Source: Flavimaribacter sediminis (GTDB taxonomy: Bacteria; Pseudomonadota; Alphaproteobacteria; Rhizobiales; Rhizobiaceae). Taken from it: a stretch of DNA of 64,000 nucleotides. The translations under genes and the position numbers were made by a program. Of the stretch, positions 15,944 through 24,943 are shown piece by piece; the first letter of the stretch is position 1; each line of letters opens with the position of its first letter. The DNA lies in assembly GCF_019492055.1 (NCBI RefSeq), contig NZ_JAICBX010000009.1, forward strand, positions 1 through 64,000, in the 5' to 3' direction. The notes under the pieces were generated by a model. The model saw nothing but the letters and a program-made list of their open reading frames with translations, searched no databases and was not told the origin of the DNA.

Positions 15944-16753
15944 CTACTTCGTAACGCTCTTTCGGCCCATGGTCCCGGCGTCGACGCACACGGCGTATGT
16001 GTAGGCGGTGTCATAGACGCCAAGCCTGTTGCACAGCGCGGTGGAGGACGCATTGCTCTCCCGCACGCCGGTCATGAAGGCGCGGGCGCCCTTTTTCTCC
16101 CACATGTGGACGATCATCCGGGCGCCGAGCAGGAGCGCGATCTTTTCGCCGCGACGATCCGGACGCGTGGCGAGCATGCCCCAGAAAACCGTCGTCGCAT
16201 GCGGTCCGTCTGTCGGATGCATGAAGAAGGACGAGGCCGTGGCGACCGGCTGGCCCGCTTCGTCGGTTGCGACGAGGCAGGCGCCGTTGCGCTGCTGGCC
16301 GCGCAACATGGCGGCCGGAACCGGCATGACCTCGCAACTTTCCATGAGATCGGCCGTTTCGGCCACCACGCAGCCCGGCGTGTCGGCGTCGAGTTCCCTC
16401 ACAGTCAGATCGGCCGGCATCGCATAGTCGGACAGCGCCTGCCTGGACACTGCATAGGCTTCTTCGCCGCCCAGGAAATGCTCGTGCCGGTCGGTCGACA
16501 GGCCCCGGGCTTCGAGTTCGGCGAATAACGCAGGGGTCTGCGTTTTCGGAAAGAAATAGCAGGGCGCGGCGCCCTGGACGCGCGCAAGCGCGGCAAGGAC
16601 GTCTGCAGTGTCGTCGACCGGCTGGCTGAGGCCGACCAGTCGTCCGTAATAGGCAAAACGCGGATCATCGCGCACAAGCGACCACAGGGCCGCGCTGCGC
16701 TTCATCGCCGCGACGCTTTGCGGATTGCCGTAATACGCTTCTTCGCCGGTCAT
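15944..16753 (-). CDS. GNAT-family N-acetyltransferase
   Basis: A 269-aa protein. The C-terminal half has the GNAT fold: a strand-turn near VFWGMLATRPDRRGEKIALLL, where R-x-x-R-x-G-x-x is the acetyl-CoA pyrophosphate loop, followed by ARAFMTGVRESNASSTALCNRLG, the usual helix before the last strand. The N-terminal 100 residues are an extra domain seen in two-domain GNATs. The substrate cannot be told. GGAGGAG lies upstream of the ATG. Neighbours (a GDPD and a phasin) give no pathway link. Confidence 0.8.
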   Translation of the reverse strand: MTGEEAYYGNPQSVAAMKRSAALWSLVRDDPRFAYYGRLVGLSQPVDDTADVLAALARVQGAAPCYFFPKTQTPALFAELEARGLSTDRHEHFLGGEEAYAVSRQALSDYAMPADLTVRELDADTPGCVVAETADLMESCEVMPVPAAMLRGQQRNGACLVATDEAGQPVATASSFFMHPTDGPHATTVFWGMLATRPDRRGEKIALLLGARMIVHMWEKKGARAFMTGVRESNASSTALCNRLGVYDTAYTYAVCVDAGTMGRKSVTK

Positions 16754-16829
16754 CCCCGAAGCTCCTCCATTGCGCGCCGGAACCTGTCAGCGGCGACCAG
16801 CCGGAAGCGGCGCCGTCACAGGTGGTTGA

Positions 16830-17303
16830 TCAGGCCTTGCCGATGTCCTTCATCGCCTCGGAGATGCGATCCTTCATGCCGTTGAAGACCTTTTCATTCG
16901 CCGTGCGGGTCTCCTCGGCCATTTCCTTCATCAGGGTCAGCGCCTTTTCGGTGGCGTCGGCGTAGGCCTTCTTCATCGCGTCGGGGTCGCCCGAAGCCGT
17001 AAGCGAACCGGTGTAGTCCCTGGCGGCGTCCGTCATCCGGTTGAGGATAGCCATCTGCTTGTCGAGCATGTCGCGATAGGTCTCGGCGGCGGATTTGTTG
17101 GCTTCGACCAGCGCCTCGAAATTCCTGCGGTTGCGATCGACCACCTCGCTCATATCGACATTGCCGGGCGTCATGGACTTGAACCGCTCCATGAATTTCT
17201 GCGGATCGAACATGTCCTTCATTGCGTCGGCATCATAGAAACTGAAGAACTCCTCCATCATGCCGGCGGGGTCGAAGGGGGATTTTTCAGGTTTTTTGGC
17301 CAT
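16830..17303 (-). CDS. Phasin family protein
   Basis: A 157-aa, highly charged, all-helical protein with no membrane segment. It matches the phasin_2 pattern: RRNFEALVEANKSAAETYRDML, then ALTLMKEMAEETRTANEKVF. Phasins coat polyhydroxyalkanoate granules and stabilise their surface; related proteins occur in bacteria that also use them as general stress chaperones. The ATG at 17303 is chosen because AAGGAAAATCGC precedes it; upstream in-frame codons are non-homologous. No PHA synthase gene lies in the window. Confidence 0.85.
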   Translation of the reverse strand: MAKKPEKSPFDPAGMMEEFFSFYDADAMKDMFDPQKFMERFKSMTPGNVDMSEVVDRNRRNFEALVEANKSAAETYRDMLDKQMAILNRMTDAARDYTGSLTASGDPDAMKKAYADATEKALTLMKEMAEETRTANEKVFNGMKDRISEAMKDIGKA

Positions 17304-17513
17304 TGCGATTTTCCTTTCCGGGGTGGACCCGACTGAAGTTTTCCGACGCAGCAGAACAGAACTCTGCGATGGTTTTGTGATCCCGCGACAAAAACGGGAC
17401 CGGGCCATGGTATGACGAAACGCGCCGGCGAGAAAGCCGTTCCTGTTTACGCGTATCACCGGTGGCGATACACTCCAAATGCATGTTTGGATTGCGTTGA
17501 CCAAGGAGGCGTC

Positions 17514-17867
17514 ATGACCAGACACAAGATCTACGCGATGAGCTTCGCCAGCGTGTACCCGCATTACGTCGCCAAGGCGGAGCGCAAGGGCCGCGCGAAG
17601 GCGGAGGTCGACGAGATCATTTGCTGGCTGACGGGCTACGACCAGCAGGGACTGGACGCCGAGATCGAAAAAGAGACGGATTTCGAGACGTTTCTTGCTG
17701 ATGCGCCGAAGATGAATCCTTCGAGAGCTCTGACCAAGGGCGTGATCTGCGGCGTGCGGGTGGAGGACATCGAGGAGCCTGTGATGCAGGACATCCGCTA
17801 TCTCGACAAGATGATCGACGAACTGGCCAATGGCAAGGCGATGGAAAAAATCCTGCGGACCGGCTGA
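17514..17867 (+). CDS. DUF2200 family protein
   Basis: A 117-aa small basic protein of the DUF2200 family. The family's opening block is complete: [20 protein letters not shown]. It is followed by [19 protein letters not shown] and [17 protein letters not shown] lies 7 nt before the ATG at 17514. Function is unknown; the fold is small and cytoplasmic. It converges on the amidohydrolase gene, and the gap between them holds a REP-like unit and a 39-bp palindrome. Confidence 0.85.
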   Translation: MTRHKIYAMSFASVYPHYVAKAERKGRAKAEVDEIICWLTGYDQQGLDAEIEKETDFETFLADAPKMNPSRALTKGVICGVRVEDIEEPVMQDIRYLDKMIDELANGKAMEKILRTG

Positions 17868-17875
17868 TTCTCTCG

Positions 17876-17914
17876 CACCGCGGACACGGCGCTGCCGGAT
17901 GCCGGGTCAAGTCC
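17876..17914. repeat. Truncated REP-like element
   Basis: The sequence GCACCGCGGACACGGCGCTG followed by GCCGGATGCCGGGTCAAGTCCG matches the first half of the elements at 341-880. It stops in the middle of the palindrome, where the 39-bp AT-rich palindrome begins. Confidence 0.75.
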
Positions 17915-17952
17915 GTATTGATGTAACTATATGATATACTTACATCAATACG
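17914..17952. terminator. 39-bp AT-rich near-perfect palindrome between convergent genes
   Basis: CGTATTGATGTAA (17914-17926) and TTACATCAATACG (17940-17952) are perfect 13-nt arms. The middle, CTATATGATATAC, is itself palindromic except for a C/C pair and a central G. The structure ends 5 nt from the amidohydrolase stop and 47 nt after the DUF2200 stop, so it could work as a bidirectional transcription stop. It lacks a clear T-tract and is far AT-richer than the surroundings, so an inserted element or protein-binding site is also possible. Confidence 0.6.
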
Positions 17953-17956
17953 CTGT

Positions 17957-19246
17957 TTAGCCCTCGACCGGCGCGTAGTCGGCGGCGTCGACGCGGCCGG
18001 GGCGACCCTCGAGCCCGAGCTTGGCGATGCGCGGCAGCGTTTCGCTGATGATTTTTCCCTGCCGGAAGACCATGAGCCGCGTCGCCTTCAGGCGGATTGC
18101 CTCGATCGGGTCGCGTGCCTGCAACAAAACGCAATTGGCGGACTTGCCTTCGGCGACCCCGTAGTCGTCGAGGCCCATCGCCTTGGCTGAATTGACGGTG
18201 ATCGCGTCATAGGCCTGGCGCATGGCGTCAAGCGACGTCATCTGGCCGACATGCACGGCCATGTTCGCCACCTCCAGCATGTCGGCGGCGCCGAGCGAAT
18301 ACCACGGATCCATGCAGCAATCCTGACCGAAGGCGACATTGATTCCCTGGGCGAGAAGCTCCGGCACGCGGGTCATGCCGCGACGCTTCGGATAGGTGTC
18401 GTGGCGGCCCTGCAGCGTGATGTTGATCAGCGGATTGGGAATTGCGTGGATCTCCGCCTCCGCCATCAGCGGCAGCAGTTTCGAGACGTAGTAGTTGTCC
18501 ATCGAATGCATGGAGGTCAGATGCGAGCCGGCGACGCGGCCCTGCAGGCCGAGCCGCACCGTTTCGGCGGCGACCGTCTCGATGTGGCGCGACATCGGAT
18601 CGTCCGTCTCGTCGCAGTGGAAATCGACGCGCAGACCGCGCTCGGCGGCGATTTCGCAAAGCCGCGTCACGGACCTGGCGCCGTCCTGCATGGTGCGCTC
18701 GAAATGCGGAATGCCGCCGACGACGTCGACGCCCATGTCGAGGGCGCGCAAGAGGTTCTTTTCCGCGGTGGGCGAGCGGTAGAGGCCGTCCTGCGGAAAG
18801 GCGACGAGCTGCAGGTCGATATAGGGCTTGATGCGTTCGCGTACGTCGACAAGCGCCTCGACGGCGAGCAAACGATCGTCGCAGACATCGACATGGCTGC
18901 GGATGGACAACAGTCCTTGAGAGACTGCCAGATCGCAATAGCGCAGCGCCCGCTCGATCACCGCGTCGTGGGTGAGAAGCGGCTTCAGCTCGCCCCACAG
19001 CGCGATGCCTTCCAGCAGCGTGCCGGACCGGTTGAGCCGGGGCATGCCCAGGGACAGCGTTGCGTCCATGTGAAAATGCGGGTCGATGAAATGCGGCGAG
19101 AGCAGGCGTCCGCCGGCGTCGACGACCCGCGCGGCCTCGCCTTCGACGCCCCTGGCGATCGCCTCGAAGCGGCCCCCGGATATCGCGACGTCGACGCCCT
19201 CGCGTCCGTCCGGCAGATTGGCGTTCCTGATCAGGATATCGAACAT
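17957..19246 (-). CDS. Amidohydrolase, cytosine-deaminase-like
   Basis: A 429-aa metal-dependent amidohydrolase. Metal ligands of the cytosine-deaminase branch are visible: [13 protein letters not shown] (two His), the His of FHCDETDDP, and the Asp of [14 protein letters not shown]. It has the beta-sandwich ends ([11 protein letters not shown] and [15 protein letters not shown]). CodA-type enzymes deaminate cytosine or related cyclic amidines; relatives act on isocytosine, creatinine or N-isopropylammelide, so the substrate is open. I chose the ATG at 19246 (AAGGGA 9 nt upstream). It is divergent from hisC. Confidence 0.83.
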   Translation of the reverse strand: MFDILIRNANLPDGREGVDVAISGGRFEAIARGVEGEAARVVDAGGRLLSPHFIDPHFHMDATLSLGMPRLNRSGTLLEGIALWGELKPLLTHDAVIERALRYCDLAVSQGLLSIRSHVDVCDDRLLAVEALVDVRERIKPYIDLQLVAFPQDGLYRSPTAEKNLLRALDMGVDVVGGIPHFERTMQDGARSVTRLCEIAAERGLRVDFHCDETDDPMSRHIETVAAETVRLGLQGRVAGSHLTSMHSMDNYYVSKLLPLMAEAEIHAIPNPLINITLQGRHDTYPKRRGMTRVPELLAQGINVAFGQDCCMDPWYSLGAADMLEVANMAVHVGQMTSLDAMRQAYDAITVNSAKAMGLDDYGVAEGKSANCVLLQARDPIEAIRLKATRLMVFRQGKIISETLPRIAKLGLEGRPGRVDAADYAPVEG

Positions 19247-19400
19247 GCGGCGCATTCCCTTGCGGTGTTTCAGAACCGCGCTATCACTGCATGGCGACGG
19301 GCCGGGCCGCAAGGGGTCGCGGCGTCATTAACCGGCGCCGGGTCCGCCGAAACTCTCGACATCGGGGGCGCTTGGCGCTATGCCCGCCCTGACGTGGCGC

Positions 19401-19429
19401 AGTCTGGGCCAAGTCTGGGCCAAGTCTGG
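19401..19429. repeat. 11-bp short tandem repeat before hisC
   Basis: AGTCTGGGCCA occurs twice (19401-19411 and 19412-19422), followed by the partial AGTCTGG. The repeat lies 12 bp before the hisC start in the gap shared with the divergent amidohydrolase. It may just be slippage, but it lies where leader or operator sequences would be. Confidence 0.8.
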
Positions 19430-19441
19430 ACAGGAAGATCG

Positions 19442-20548
19442 ATGAGCAGCGCAGAAAACAGGCCGGCGCCGAAGCCGGGCGTGATGGAAATTGCAGCTTA
19501 TGTGCCGGGCAAGGATTCGGCGCCCGGCGTTGCGAAGGTGTACAAGCTTTCAGCCAACGAGACGCCTTTGGGGCCGAGCCCGCATGTGGCCGGCGCGATG
19601 GCGGTCGCGCTGGAGCATCCTGAAATCTATCCGGACGGTGGATCGACGAAACTGCGCGAGGCGATCGCCGCGCGGCACGGGTTGAACGCCGCCAATATCG
19701 TCTGCGGCAACGGTTCCGACGAATTGCTGGGCCTTCTCTGCCAGACCTATCTCGCGCCCGGCGACGAGGGGATCGTTACCGAACACGGCTTTCTCGTCTA
19801 CAAGATTCAGATCACCGCCGCCGGCGCGACGCCGGTGACCGTTCCCGAAACCGATCTGCGCGCCGATGTCGACGCGATCCTCGCGGCGGTGACGGAGCGC
19901 ACCAGGCTGGTCTTCATCGCAAACCCGAACAATCCGACTGGCACCTATCTGCCGGCCGACGAGTTGCGCCGTCTGCAGGCGGGGCTGCCGGGCAACGTGT
20001 TATTGGTGATCGACGCCGCTTACGCCGAATATGTGCGACGTAACGACTACGAAGCTGGCGTCGAACTGGTTTCCGGCAGCGAAAATGTCGTCATGACCCG
20101 AACGTTTTCGAAGATTTATGGTCTGGCGGGTCTGCGTGTCGGCTGGATGTATGCGCCGCTGGCGGTCGCCGACGCCGTCAACCGGATTCGCGGGCCGTTC
20201 AACCTCAACGCCGTCGCTATCGAGGCGGGGGCCGCGGCGATCGCCGACCGTGACCATGTGGACAGGGCCGTCGCCTACAATCTGCGCTGGATCGAGCGTC
20301 TGACGACGGAAATCGAGGCGCTGGGCCTGAGCGTCACGCCGTCGGTCGGCAATTTCATTCTCATTCATTTCGGCAATCAACCAGGCAAGTCTGCGGCGGA
20401 TGCGGATGATTTTCTCTCCGCGCGCGGCCTCGTTCTGCGGCGCGTCACGGCCTATGGCTTTCCGGACGGCTTGCGCATGAGCGTCGGCCCGGAAGAGGCC
20501 AACGAAGCGGTGATCGCCGCCCTGAAGGAATTCCTGGACAAGACATGA
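19442..20548 (+). CDS. hisC: Histidinol-phosphate aminotransferase
   Basis: A 368-aa class II aminotransferase. The PLP lysine lies in [15 protein letters not shown] (about residue 222). [11 protein letters not shown] and DAAYAEYV hold the Asn and Asp/Tyr cofactor contacts; GNGSDELL binds the phosphate. HisC converts imidazole acetol-phosphate and glutamate to histidinol-phosphate, and in this order the hisC-tyrC pairing suggests it also transaminates aromatic keto acids. CAGGAAG precedes the ATG. It overlaps tyrC by 4 bp (ATGA), so translation is likely coupled. Confidence 0.92.
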   Translation: MSSAENRPAPKPGVMEIAAYVPGKDSAPGVAKVYKLSANETPLGPSPHVAGAMAVALEHPEIYPDGGSTKLREAIAARHGLNAANIVCGNGSDELLGLLCQTYLAPGDEGIVTEHGFLVYKIQITAAGATPVTVPETDLRADVDAILAAVTERTRLVFIANPNNPTGTYLPADELRRLQAGLPGNVLLVIDAAYAEYVRRNDYEAGVELVSGSENVVMTRTFSKIYGLAGLRVGWMYAPLAVADAVNRIRGPFNLNAVAIEAGAAAIADRDHVDRAVAYNLRWIERLTTEIEALGLSVTPSVGNFILIHFGNQPGKSAADADDFLSARGLVLRRVTAYGFPDGLRMSVGPEEANEAVIAALKEFLDKT

Positions 20549-21489
20549 CCACCAAGCAATTCGACAAAATAGCGCTGATCGGCATCGGCCTCATCGGCTC
20601 TTCCCTTGCACGCGTCATCCGGCAGAAGGGGCTTGCCGGCACGGTCGCGATCGCCACCCGCTCGTCCGAAACGCTGGAGCGGGCGCATGACCTCGGCCTT
20701 GGCGACAGCTATACGACCTCCAGCGCGGAAGCCGTGCGCGACGCCGACCTGGTGATCGTCAGCGTGCCTGTGGGCTCGTCGGAGAAGGTGGCGCGCGAAA
20801 TCTCAGGCGAACTGAAGGAAGGCGCGATCGTCACCGACGTCGGCTCGACAAAGGAATCCGTCGTCGAGCAGATGAAGCCGTATATTCCCGAACACGCGCA
20901 TTTCATTCCAGGCCATCCGATCGCCGGAACGGAGCATTCCGGACCGGACGCGGGGTTCGCGACGCTGTTTGAAGGCCGCTGGTGCATTCTTACGCCGCTG
21001 CCCAACGCCGACGAGGAAGCGCTGGCCAAGCTGACGACTTTCTGGGAAAGCTGCGGCTCGATGGTCGACCGGATGGATCCGCACCGCCACGACCTGGTGC
21101 TCGCGATCGTCTCGCATCTGCCGCAGATCATCGCCTACAACATCGTGGGCACCGCCGACGATCTGGAAACCGTGACGGAATCGGAAGTCATCAAATATTC
21201 GGCCTCGGGTTTTCGCGACTTCACGCGGCTCGCCGCCTCTGACCCCACCATGTGGCGGGACGTGTGCCTTCACAACCGGGACGCCATCCTGGAAATGCTG
21301 GCGCGCTTTTCGGAGGATTTGTCCTCACTGCAGCGCGCGATCCGCTGGGGCGACGGCGACAAGCTGTTCGACCTGTTCAGCCACACCCGGCATATCCGCA
21401 AGTCGATCATCGAGGCGGGCCAGGACGTCGAGGCTCCCGACTTCGGCCGGCATCCGGAATACACGCCGGCGGAGAAGCGCGGCGGTTAG
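20545..21489 (+). CDS. tyrC: Prephenate/arogenate (cyclohexadienyl) dehydrogenase
   Basis: A 314-aa NAD(P)-dependent dehydrogenase of tyrosine synthesis. The dinucleotide motif is [15 protein letters not shown] at the N terminus. The catalytic-site block is [20 protein letters not shown], and a later block is [18 protein letters not shown] with the conserved His. It oxidatively decarboxylates prephenate or arogenate. The domain set is complete with no ACT domain. It overlaps hisC by ATGA and is followed by a REP-like unit. Confidence 0.92.
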   Translation: MTTKQFDKIALIGIGLIGSSLARVIRQKGLAGTVAIATRSSETLERAHDLGLGDSYTTSSAEAVRDADLVIVSVPVGSSEKVAREISGELKEGAIVTDVGSTKESVVEQMKPYIPEHAHFIPGHPIAGTEHSGPDAGFATLFEGRWCILTPLPNADEEALAKLTTFWESCGSMVDRMDPHRHDLVLAIVSHLPQIIAYNIVGTADDLETVTESEVIKYSASGFRDFTRLAASDPTMWRDVCLHNRDAILEMLARFSEDLSSLQRAIRWGDGDKLFDLFSHTRHIRKSIIEAGQDVEAPDFGRHPEYTPAEKRGG

Positions 21490-21511
21490 AGACGATTTTC
21501 ATCGTTGGCCA

Positions 21512-21645
21512 CGCGGACGCGTGGCCACTGGATGCCGGATCAAGTCCGGCATGAGGGTAAACAATTGAATCCGCAACATAAAAACCCTCATTGCGGGCTC
21601 GGCCCGCAATCTGGCGGCGCCGCGTCCGCGGCGCGCAAGAAGTAG
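21512..21645. repeat. REP-like element, two-palindrome form
   Basis: It contains both halves found at the left edge: GGATGCCGGATCAAGTCCGGC (21 nt, spanning 21532-21552) and CTCATTGCGGGC..GCCCGCAAT near 21588-21612. Its outer ends GGCCACGCGGACGCGTGGCC and GGCGCCGCGTCCGCGG also form palindromes. It fills most of the 220-bp gap between tyrC and the DUF2125 gene, whose transcripts converge here. Confidence 0.8.
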
Positions 21646-21709
21646 AAGTTTCGTCGGATGTGGATATGAGCCTGGCCTGCGGCTCACGGCCGATTGGCAG
21701 GGTCGGGGA

Positions 21710-22717
21710 TCAGTACCGCCGCGGGCGCAGCGGCGGGATGCGGCCGAGCGTGAAGAAGGCGACCTGAACCTTGCCGCGGCGCACCGTCACCGGGAGCTTG
21801 ATTTCGCCGGTTCCGGACAGTGTGGATAGGACCGACCGAACGTTTTCGATGGCGCCGGTCGGATCGGGCACGCCGCGCGCCAGCTCCATGACGCCGGCGA
21901 GATCGCGGATGCTCAGGTCGAACCGGCCGTCGAGAAGGCCGCGCCGGTCGATCGAGAACGGTCCCTCAACGGCGATCCGGGCGCCATTGTCGAGGGCGAC
22001 GACGAAGTTCTTCAACGAACCGCTTGCGCCGATCCACGGATAATCCTGCGTTCGCTGGTGTCCCGAAAGGAGCCATGCCCGATCGTCGACGCTGACGTCG
22101 AGATCGAGATCGAAGGTCGGAGCTTCGCCAGCGCCCGTTGTGAGCCGCGCGTTGCGCAGCATGGCCGCGAAATCGAGATTGTCGCCGTTCTGACGGGTGT
22201 GGAATTCGCTTGTATCCGTTGCGAGCGTCAGGTCGTCGGCGCCATTCGTCAGCACCGCCCGGGTATCCTCGACATGGACCGAGGCGCGATCAAGCCCGTT
22301 GAGCCCGAAAACGGTGCTCGACTGCAGCGACCGCCATTCGAAATCGGCGCGGTCGCCGCGCGGCGACACGATAGTGACCGGGCTGTCGAGTTCGGAGATG
22401 ATGTGGTTGGGATTGTAGACCTGCGCGGCGGTGCGAAACGCGCCCGCCGACAGTTGCGAGGAATCGACCTCGCTGACCGCCGTCACCGAATCACAGAACA
22501 CGCCGAGGCGGAAGGGAAAGCCGCGCACTTCCATGTCTTCGCAGTCGGCCGCGACGCTGTTGAGCGACAGGTTGGCGAGCACCATTTCGCTGCGCGTCTT
22601 GACCTCGCCGGCGAGGTAGAACCACAGGCCGGCATAGCCCCCGAACAACACCACGATAAAAATTGCAAGGTAAATGAGACGTCGAAGATACCGGCCGTCA
22701 TTCTGCGAAGTGGTCAT
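21710..22717 (-). CDS. DUF2125 domain-containing protein
   Basis: A 335-aa protein with an N-terminal membrane anchor (YLAIFIVVLFGGYAGLWFYLA, about residues 15-35). The rest is a long periplasmic, beta-rich domain. Family blocks seen are MEVRGFPFRLGVFCDS and the repeating short strands typical of DUF2125. Its place between tyrC and a gamma-glutamylcyclotransferase gene is common in this order. Function unknown; similarity in architecture to AsmA-like lipid-transfer domains is only suggestive. GGAG precedes the ATG at 22717. Confidence 0.83.
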   Translation of the reverse strand: MTTSQNDGRYLRRLIYLAIFIVVLFGGYAGLWFYLAGEVKTRSEMVLANLSLNSVAADCEDMEVRGFPFRLGVFCDSVTAVSEVDSSQLSAGAFRTAAQVYNPNHIISELDSPVTIVSPRGDRADFEWRSLQSSTVFGLNGLDRASVHVEDTRAVLTNGADDLTLATDTSEFHTRQNGDNLDFAAMLRNARLTTGAGEAPTFDLDLDVSVDDRAWLLSGHQRTQDYPWIGASGSLKNFVVALDNGARIAVEGPFSIDRRGLLDGRFDLSIRDLAGVMELARGVPDPTGAIENVRSVLSTLSGTGEIKLPVTVRRGKVQVAFFTLGRIPPLRPRRY

Positions 22718-22761
22718 AGATTCTCCAGCCAATACTTCAATTCGCCTGCGTTTCGAATTAT

Positions 22762-23301
22762 GTGACGGATATGGACGATTTTTGGGTCTTTGGCTACGGG
22801 TCGCTGATGTGGCGGCCAGGTTTCGAGTTTCGCGAGGCGCAGCGCGGACGGATCTACGGATACCGGCGCGCGCTGTGCATCCACTCTTTCATTCACCGCG
22901 GCACGCCGGAACGGCCGGGGCTAGTGCTCGGGCTCGACCGGGGCGGCTCCTGCACGGGGATGGTGTTCAAGGTTCGCGGGGAGGACCATGAAGAGGTGGT
23001 CGCCTATCTGCGCGCCCGCGAAATGACCAACAAGGTCTATATGGAGCGGCATCTGCCGGCCTATCTCGCAAATGGCCAGCAGGTGGAAGCGCTATCCTTC
23101 GTGACGGACCGCGCGCATCCGCAATACGCCGGCGCGCTGGAGATCGACGAGGCGGCGCATCGCGTTGCGGTGTCGGAAGGCCAGTCGGGCCACAACGCCG
23201 ACTACGTGCTGAGCACCGTCAGGCATCTCAGGGAAATGCGGATTCGCGATCACCTGCTTGAGGCGGTGGCCGAACGGCTGGAGCCCGTCAGTTCCTCGTA
23301 G
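22762..23301 (+). CDS. Gamma-glutamylcyclotransferase (ChaC-like)
   Basis: A 179-aa protein. It has the phosphate-binding-like loop VFGYGSLMWRPGF at the N terminus, then YGYRRALCIHS and CTGMVFKVR, all typical of ChaC. The catalytic Glu expected in the family is in AREMTNKVYMERHL or nearby. ChaC enzymes cleave glutathione to 5-oxoproline and Cys-Gly. The start may be GTG at 22762 or ATG at 22771. The last 52 bp overlap the 3' end of the acyltransferase gene on the other strand. Confidence 0.87.
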   Translation: MTDMDDFWVFGYGSLMWRPGFEFREAQRGRIYGYRRALCIHSFIHRGTPERPGLVLGLDRGGSCTGMVFKVRGEDHEEVVAYLRAREMTNKVYMERHLPAYLANGQQVEALSFVTDRAHPQYAGALEIDEAAHRVAVSEGQSGHNADYVLSTVRHLREMRIRDHLLEAVAERLEPVSSS

Positions 23302-24059
23302 CGTTTGCGGGCCGTTTCCGACAGCGGCAGATGCGGATTTTCATCGATCGTTCTGACCAGCAGCTCGTCGGTCGCGGCTTCTGTGACGTCGACCAGTTTT
23401 TCCAGGAATGCGTCAGGCTTCATGCCCGGCTGGATCGGCTCCAGAAAGCGAACGTGGATGTGGCCGGGGTAGCGGATGAATTTGCGCCTTGGCCAGAACA
23501 GGCCCGGAACCATGGCGACCGGCACGACCGGAACCTGCAGCTGGTCGTAGAGCCGGGCGATGCCGAATTTGTAGACCGGTTCGGCGCCGACCGGGCGTCG
23601 CGTGCCTTCCGGATAGATGATGAGCTGGCGGCCGTCAGCCATCTGCTTGCGGGTGCGTTCAAGCACCGCCGGCATGACGCTGGATTTGGCGCCGCGATCG
23701 ATCGGCACCATCTGCATCTTGATGACGTACCAGCCGAAGAGCGGGATCCAGGTAAGTTCCCGCTTGAGGATGTAGAAGGGATCGTCCAGATGCGGCAGCA
23801 GCGCATAGGCGTCCCAGAAGGACTGGTGTTTCGGCGCGATGATGTACGGCCCGTCGGGCAGGTTCTCGAGGCCTTCGATCGAGTAGTCCGTTCCCACGAT
23901 GACCTTGAGAAGCCAGTGGTTGGACCGCACCCAGTTTTTCGGGATCACCCAAGCGTTTTTCCGCCGCATCAGGAAATAGGCCGGAGAAAAGATGATCATC
24001 TGGACAATCAGGTTGAGATAGAAGGCCAGATTGAACAGCATGGAGCGGAGCAGGATCAT
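23250..24059 (-). CDS. plsC: 1-acyl-sn-glycerol-3-phosphate acyltransferase
   Basis: A 269-aa PlsC-family enzyme. The catalytic H-x4-D box is KHQSFWDAY (about residues 78-86). The second block is WYVIKMQMVPIDRGAK, and the third is YPEGTRRPVGAEPVYKFG, which binds the glycerol phosphate. The N terminus is hydrophobic and membrane-associated. It acylates lysophosphatidic acid to phosphatidic acid. It starts 7 bp after the YdcF-like gene ends, on the same strand, so co-transcription is likely. Its 3' end overlaps the chaC-like gene tail to tail. Confidence 0.9.
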   Translation of the reverse strand: MILLRSMLFNLAFYLNLIVQMIIFSPAYFLMRRKNAWVIPKNWVRSNHWLLKVIVGTDYSIEGLENLPDGPYIIAPKHQSFWDAYALLPHLDDPFYILKRELTWIPLFGWYVIKMQMVPIDRGAKSSVMPAVLERTRKQMADGRQLIIYPEGTRRPVGAEPVYKFGIARLYDQLQVPVVPVAMVPGLFWPRRKFIRYPGHIHVRFLEPIQPGMKPDAFLEKLVDVTEAATDELLVRTIDENPHLPLSETARKRYEELTGSSRSATASSR

Positions 24060-24066
24060 GGGTGAT

Positions 24067-24819
24067 CTAATCCGTCACCGTGGCCTGCGAGTCAATGCTG
24101 CGGGCTGTCGGCTTCCCGGCGGCGTGGGCGACGGAGCGCAGGAATTCGCCGGCGACGTCCGTTCCGGTCGCCAGCCGCAACCGCGCAATCAGATATTTCG
24201 CGTATTCCTCGACCAGCGGACGCCAGAGCGCCGGCCTGCGCACCCAGTCATAATTGCGGAATTCGTCCGGAACCACGGGGTAGGGGATGAATTCGACCTC
24301 CTCGTCAAGACGGCGCAATTCGATCAGGCTGCGCGGCATGTGATCGCTGCTGGTAACGACGATAACCCGCGTAAAGTTGTTGTCTCTCGCCCATTGGCTG
24401 ACCTCGAGGGCGTTTCCTTCGGTGTCGAGCGCGTCGTGGCCGATATCCACGCAGCACTCGAACAGCGCCGGTTCCGTGGATGTCAGTTTGCGGATTTGCT
24501 CCGCCGTTGTGCTCGGATAGACGCCGGAGATCAGCAATCGGTCAGCCAGCCCCTGATCAAGAAGGTCGAGCGCCTGTTCGATGCGGTGGCTGCGCCCCGT
24601 CAGGACGACGATGCCGTCGGCTTCCGCGATGTCCGTCGGCGGCGTGACGGATGTGATTTCGCTGGAAAACCGGAAGAAGCCGCCGACCAGAACGCCGAAT
24701 CCGAGCACGACGACCCATATGGCGATCACCATGAATGCGCGCAGGATGCGACGAAGCCAGCCGGGCTTTTTCGGCGCTGGCTGGTCTTCCAGTTCGGGAT
24801 CCTTGTTTTCGACGTCCAT
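24067..24819 (-). CDS. YdcF/ElyC-like (DUF218) membrane-anchored protein
   Basis: A 250-aa protein with one N-terminal membrane segment (AFMVIAIWVVVLGFGVLVGG). The periplasmic DUF218 domain begins with ADGIVVLTGRSHRIEQALDLL. It continues with DRLLISGVYPSTTAEQI, then RVIVVTSSDHMPRSLIELRRL with its Ser-Asp-His-x-x-Arg block. Family members (SanA, ElyC, YdcF) are linked to envelope integrity; the biochemical activity is not settled. I chose the ATG at 24819; upstream codons extend the frame but show no family match. It lies between ftsX and plsC on the same strand. Confidence 0.83.
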   Translation of the reverse strand: MDVENKDPELEDQPAPKKPGWLRRILRAFMVIAIWVVVLGFGVLVGGFFRFSSEITSVTPPTDIAEADGIVVLTGRSHRIEQALDLLDQGLADRLLISGVYPSTTAEQIRKLTSTEPALFECCVDIGHDALDTEGNALEVSQWARDNNFTRVIVVTSSDHMPRSLIELRRLDEEVEFIPYPVVPDEFRNYDWVRRPALWRPLVEEYAKYLIARLRLATGTDVAGEFLRSVAHAAGKPTARSIDSQATVTD

Positions 24820-24943
24820 GACGATGCCGCAAATGTGTAGGAGAGAATTGTACGCGCTTTGCCGCAGTGTCAATGAACAATGCCCGCTTTGGACGCCGAA
24901 GGCCGCCACAGCGCGGTTTGCGCGACGTTTCGCGGTTGTCTGG

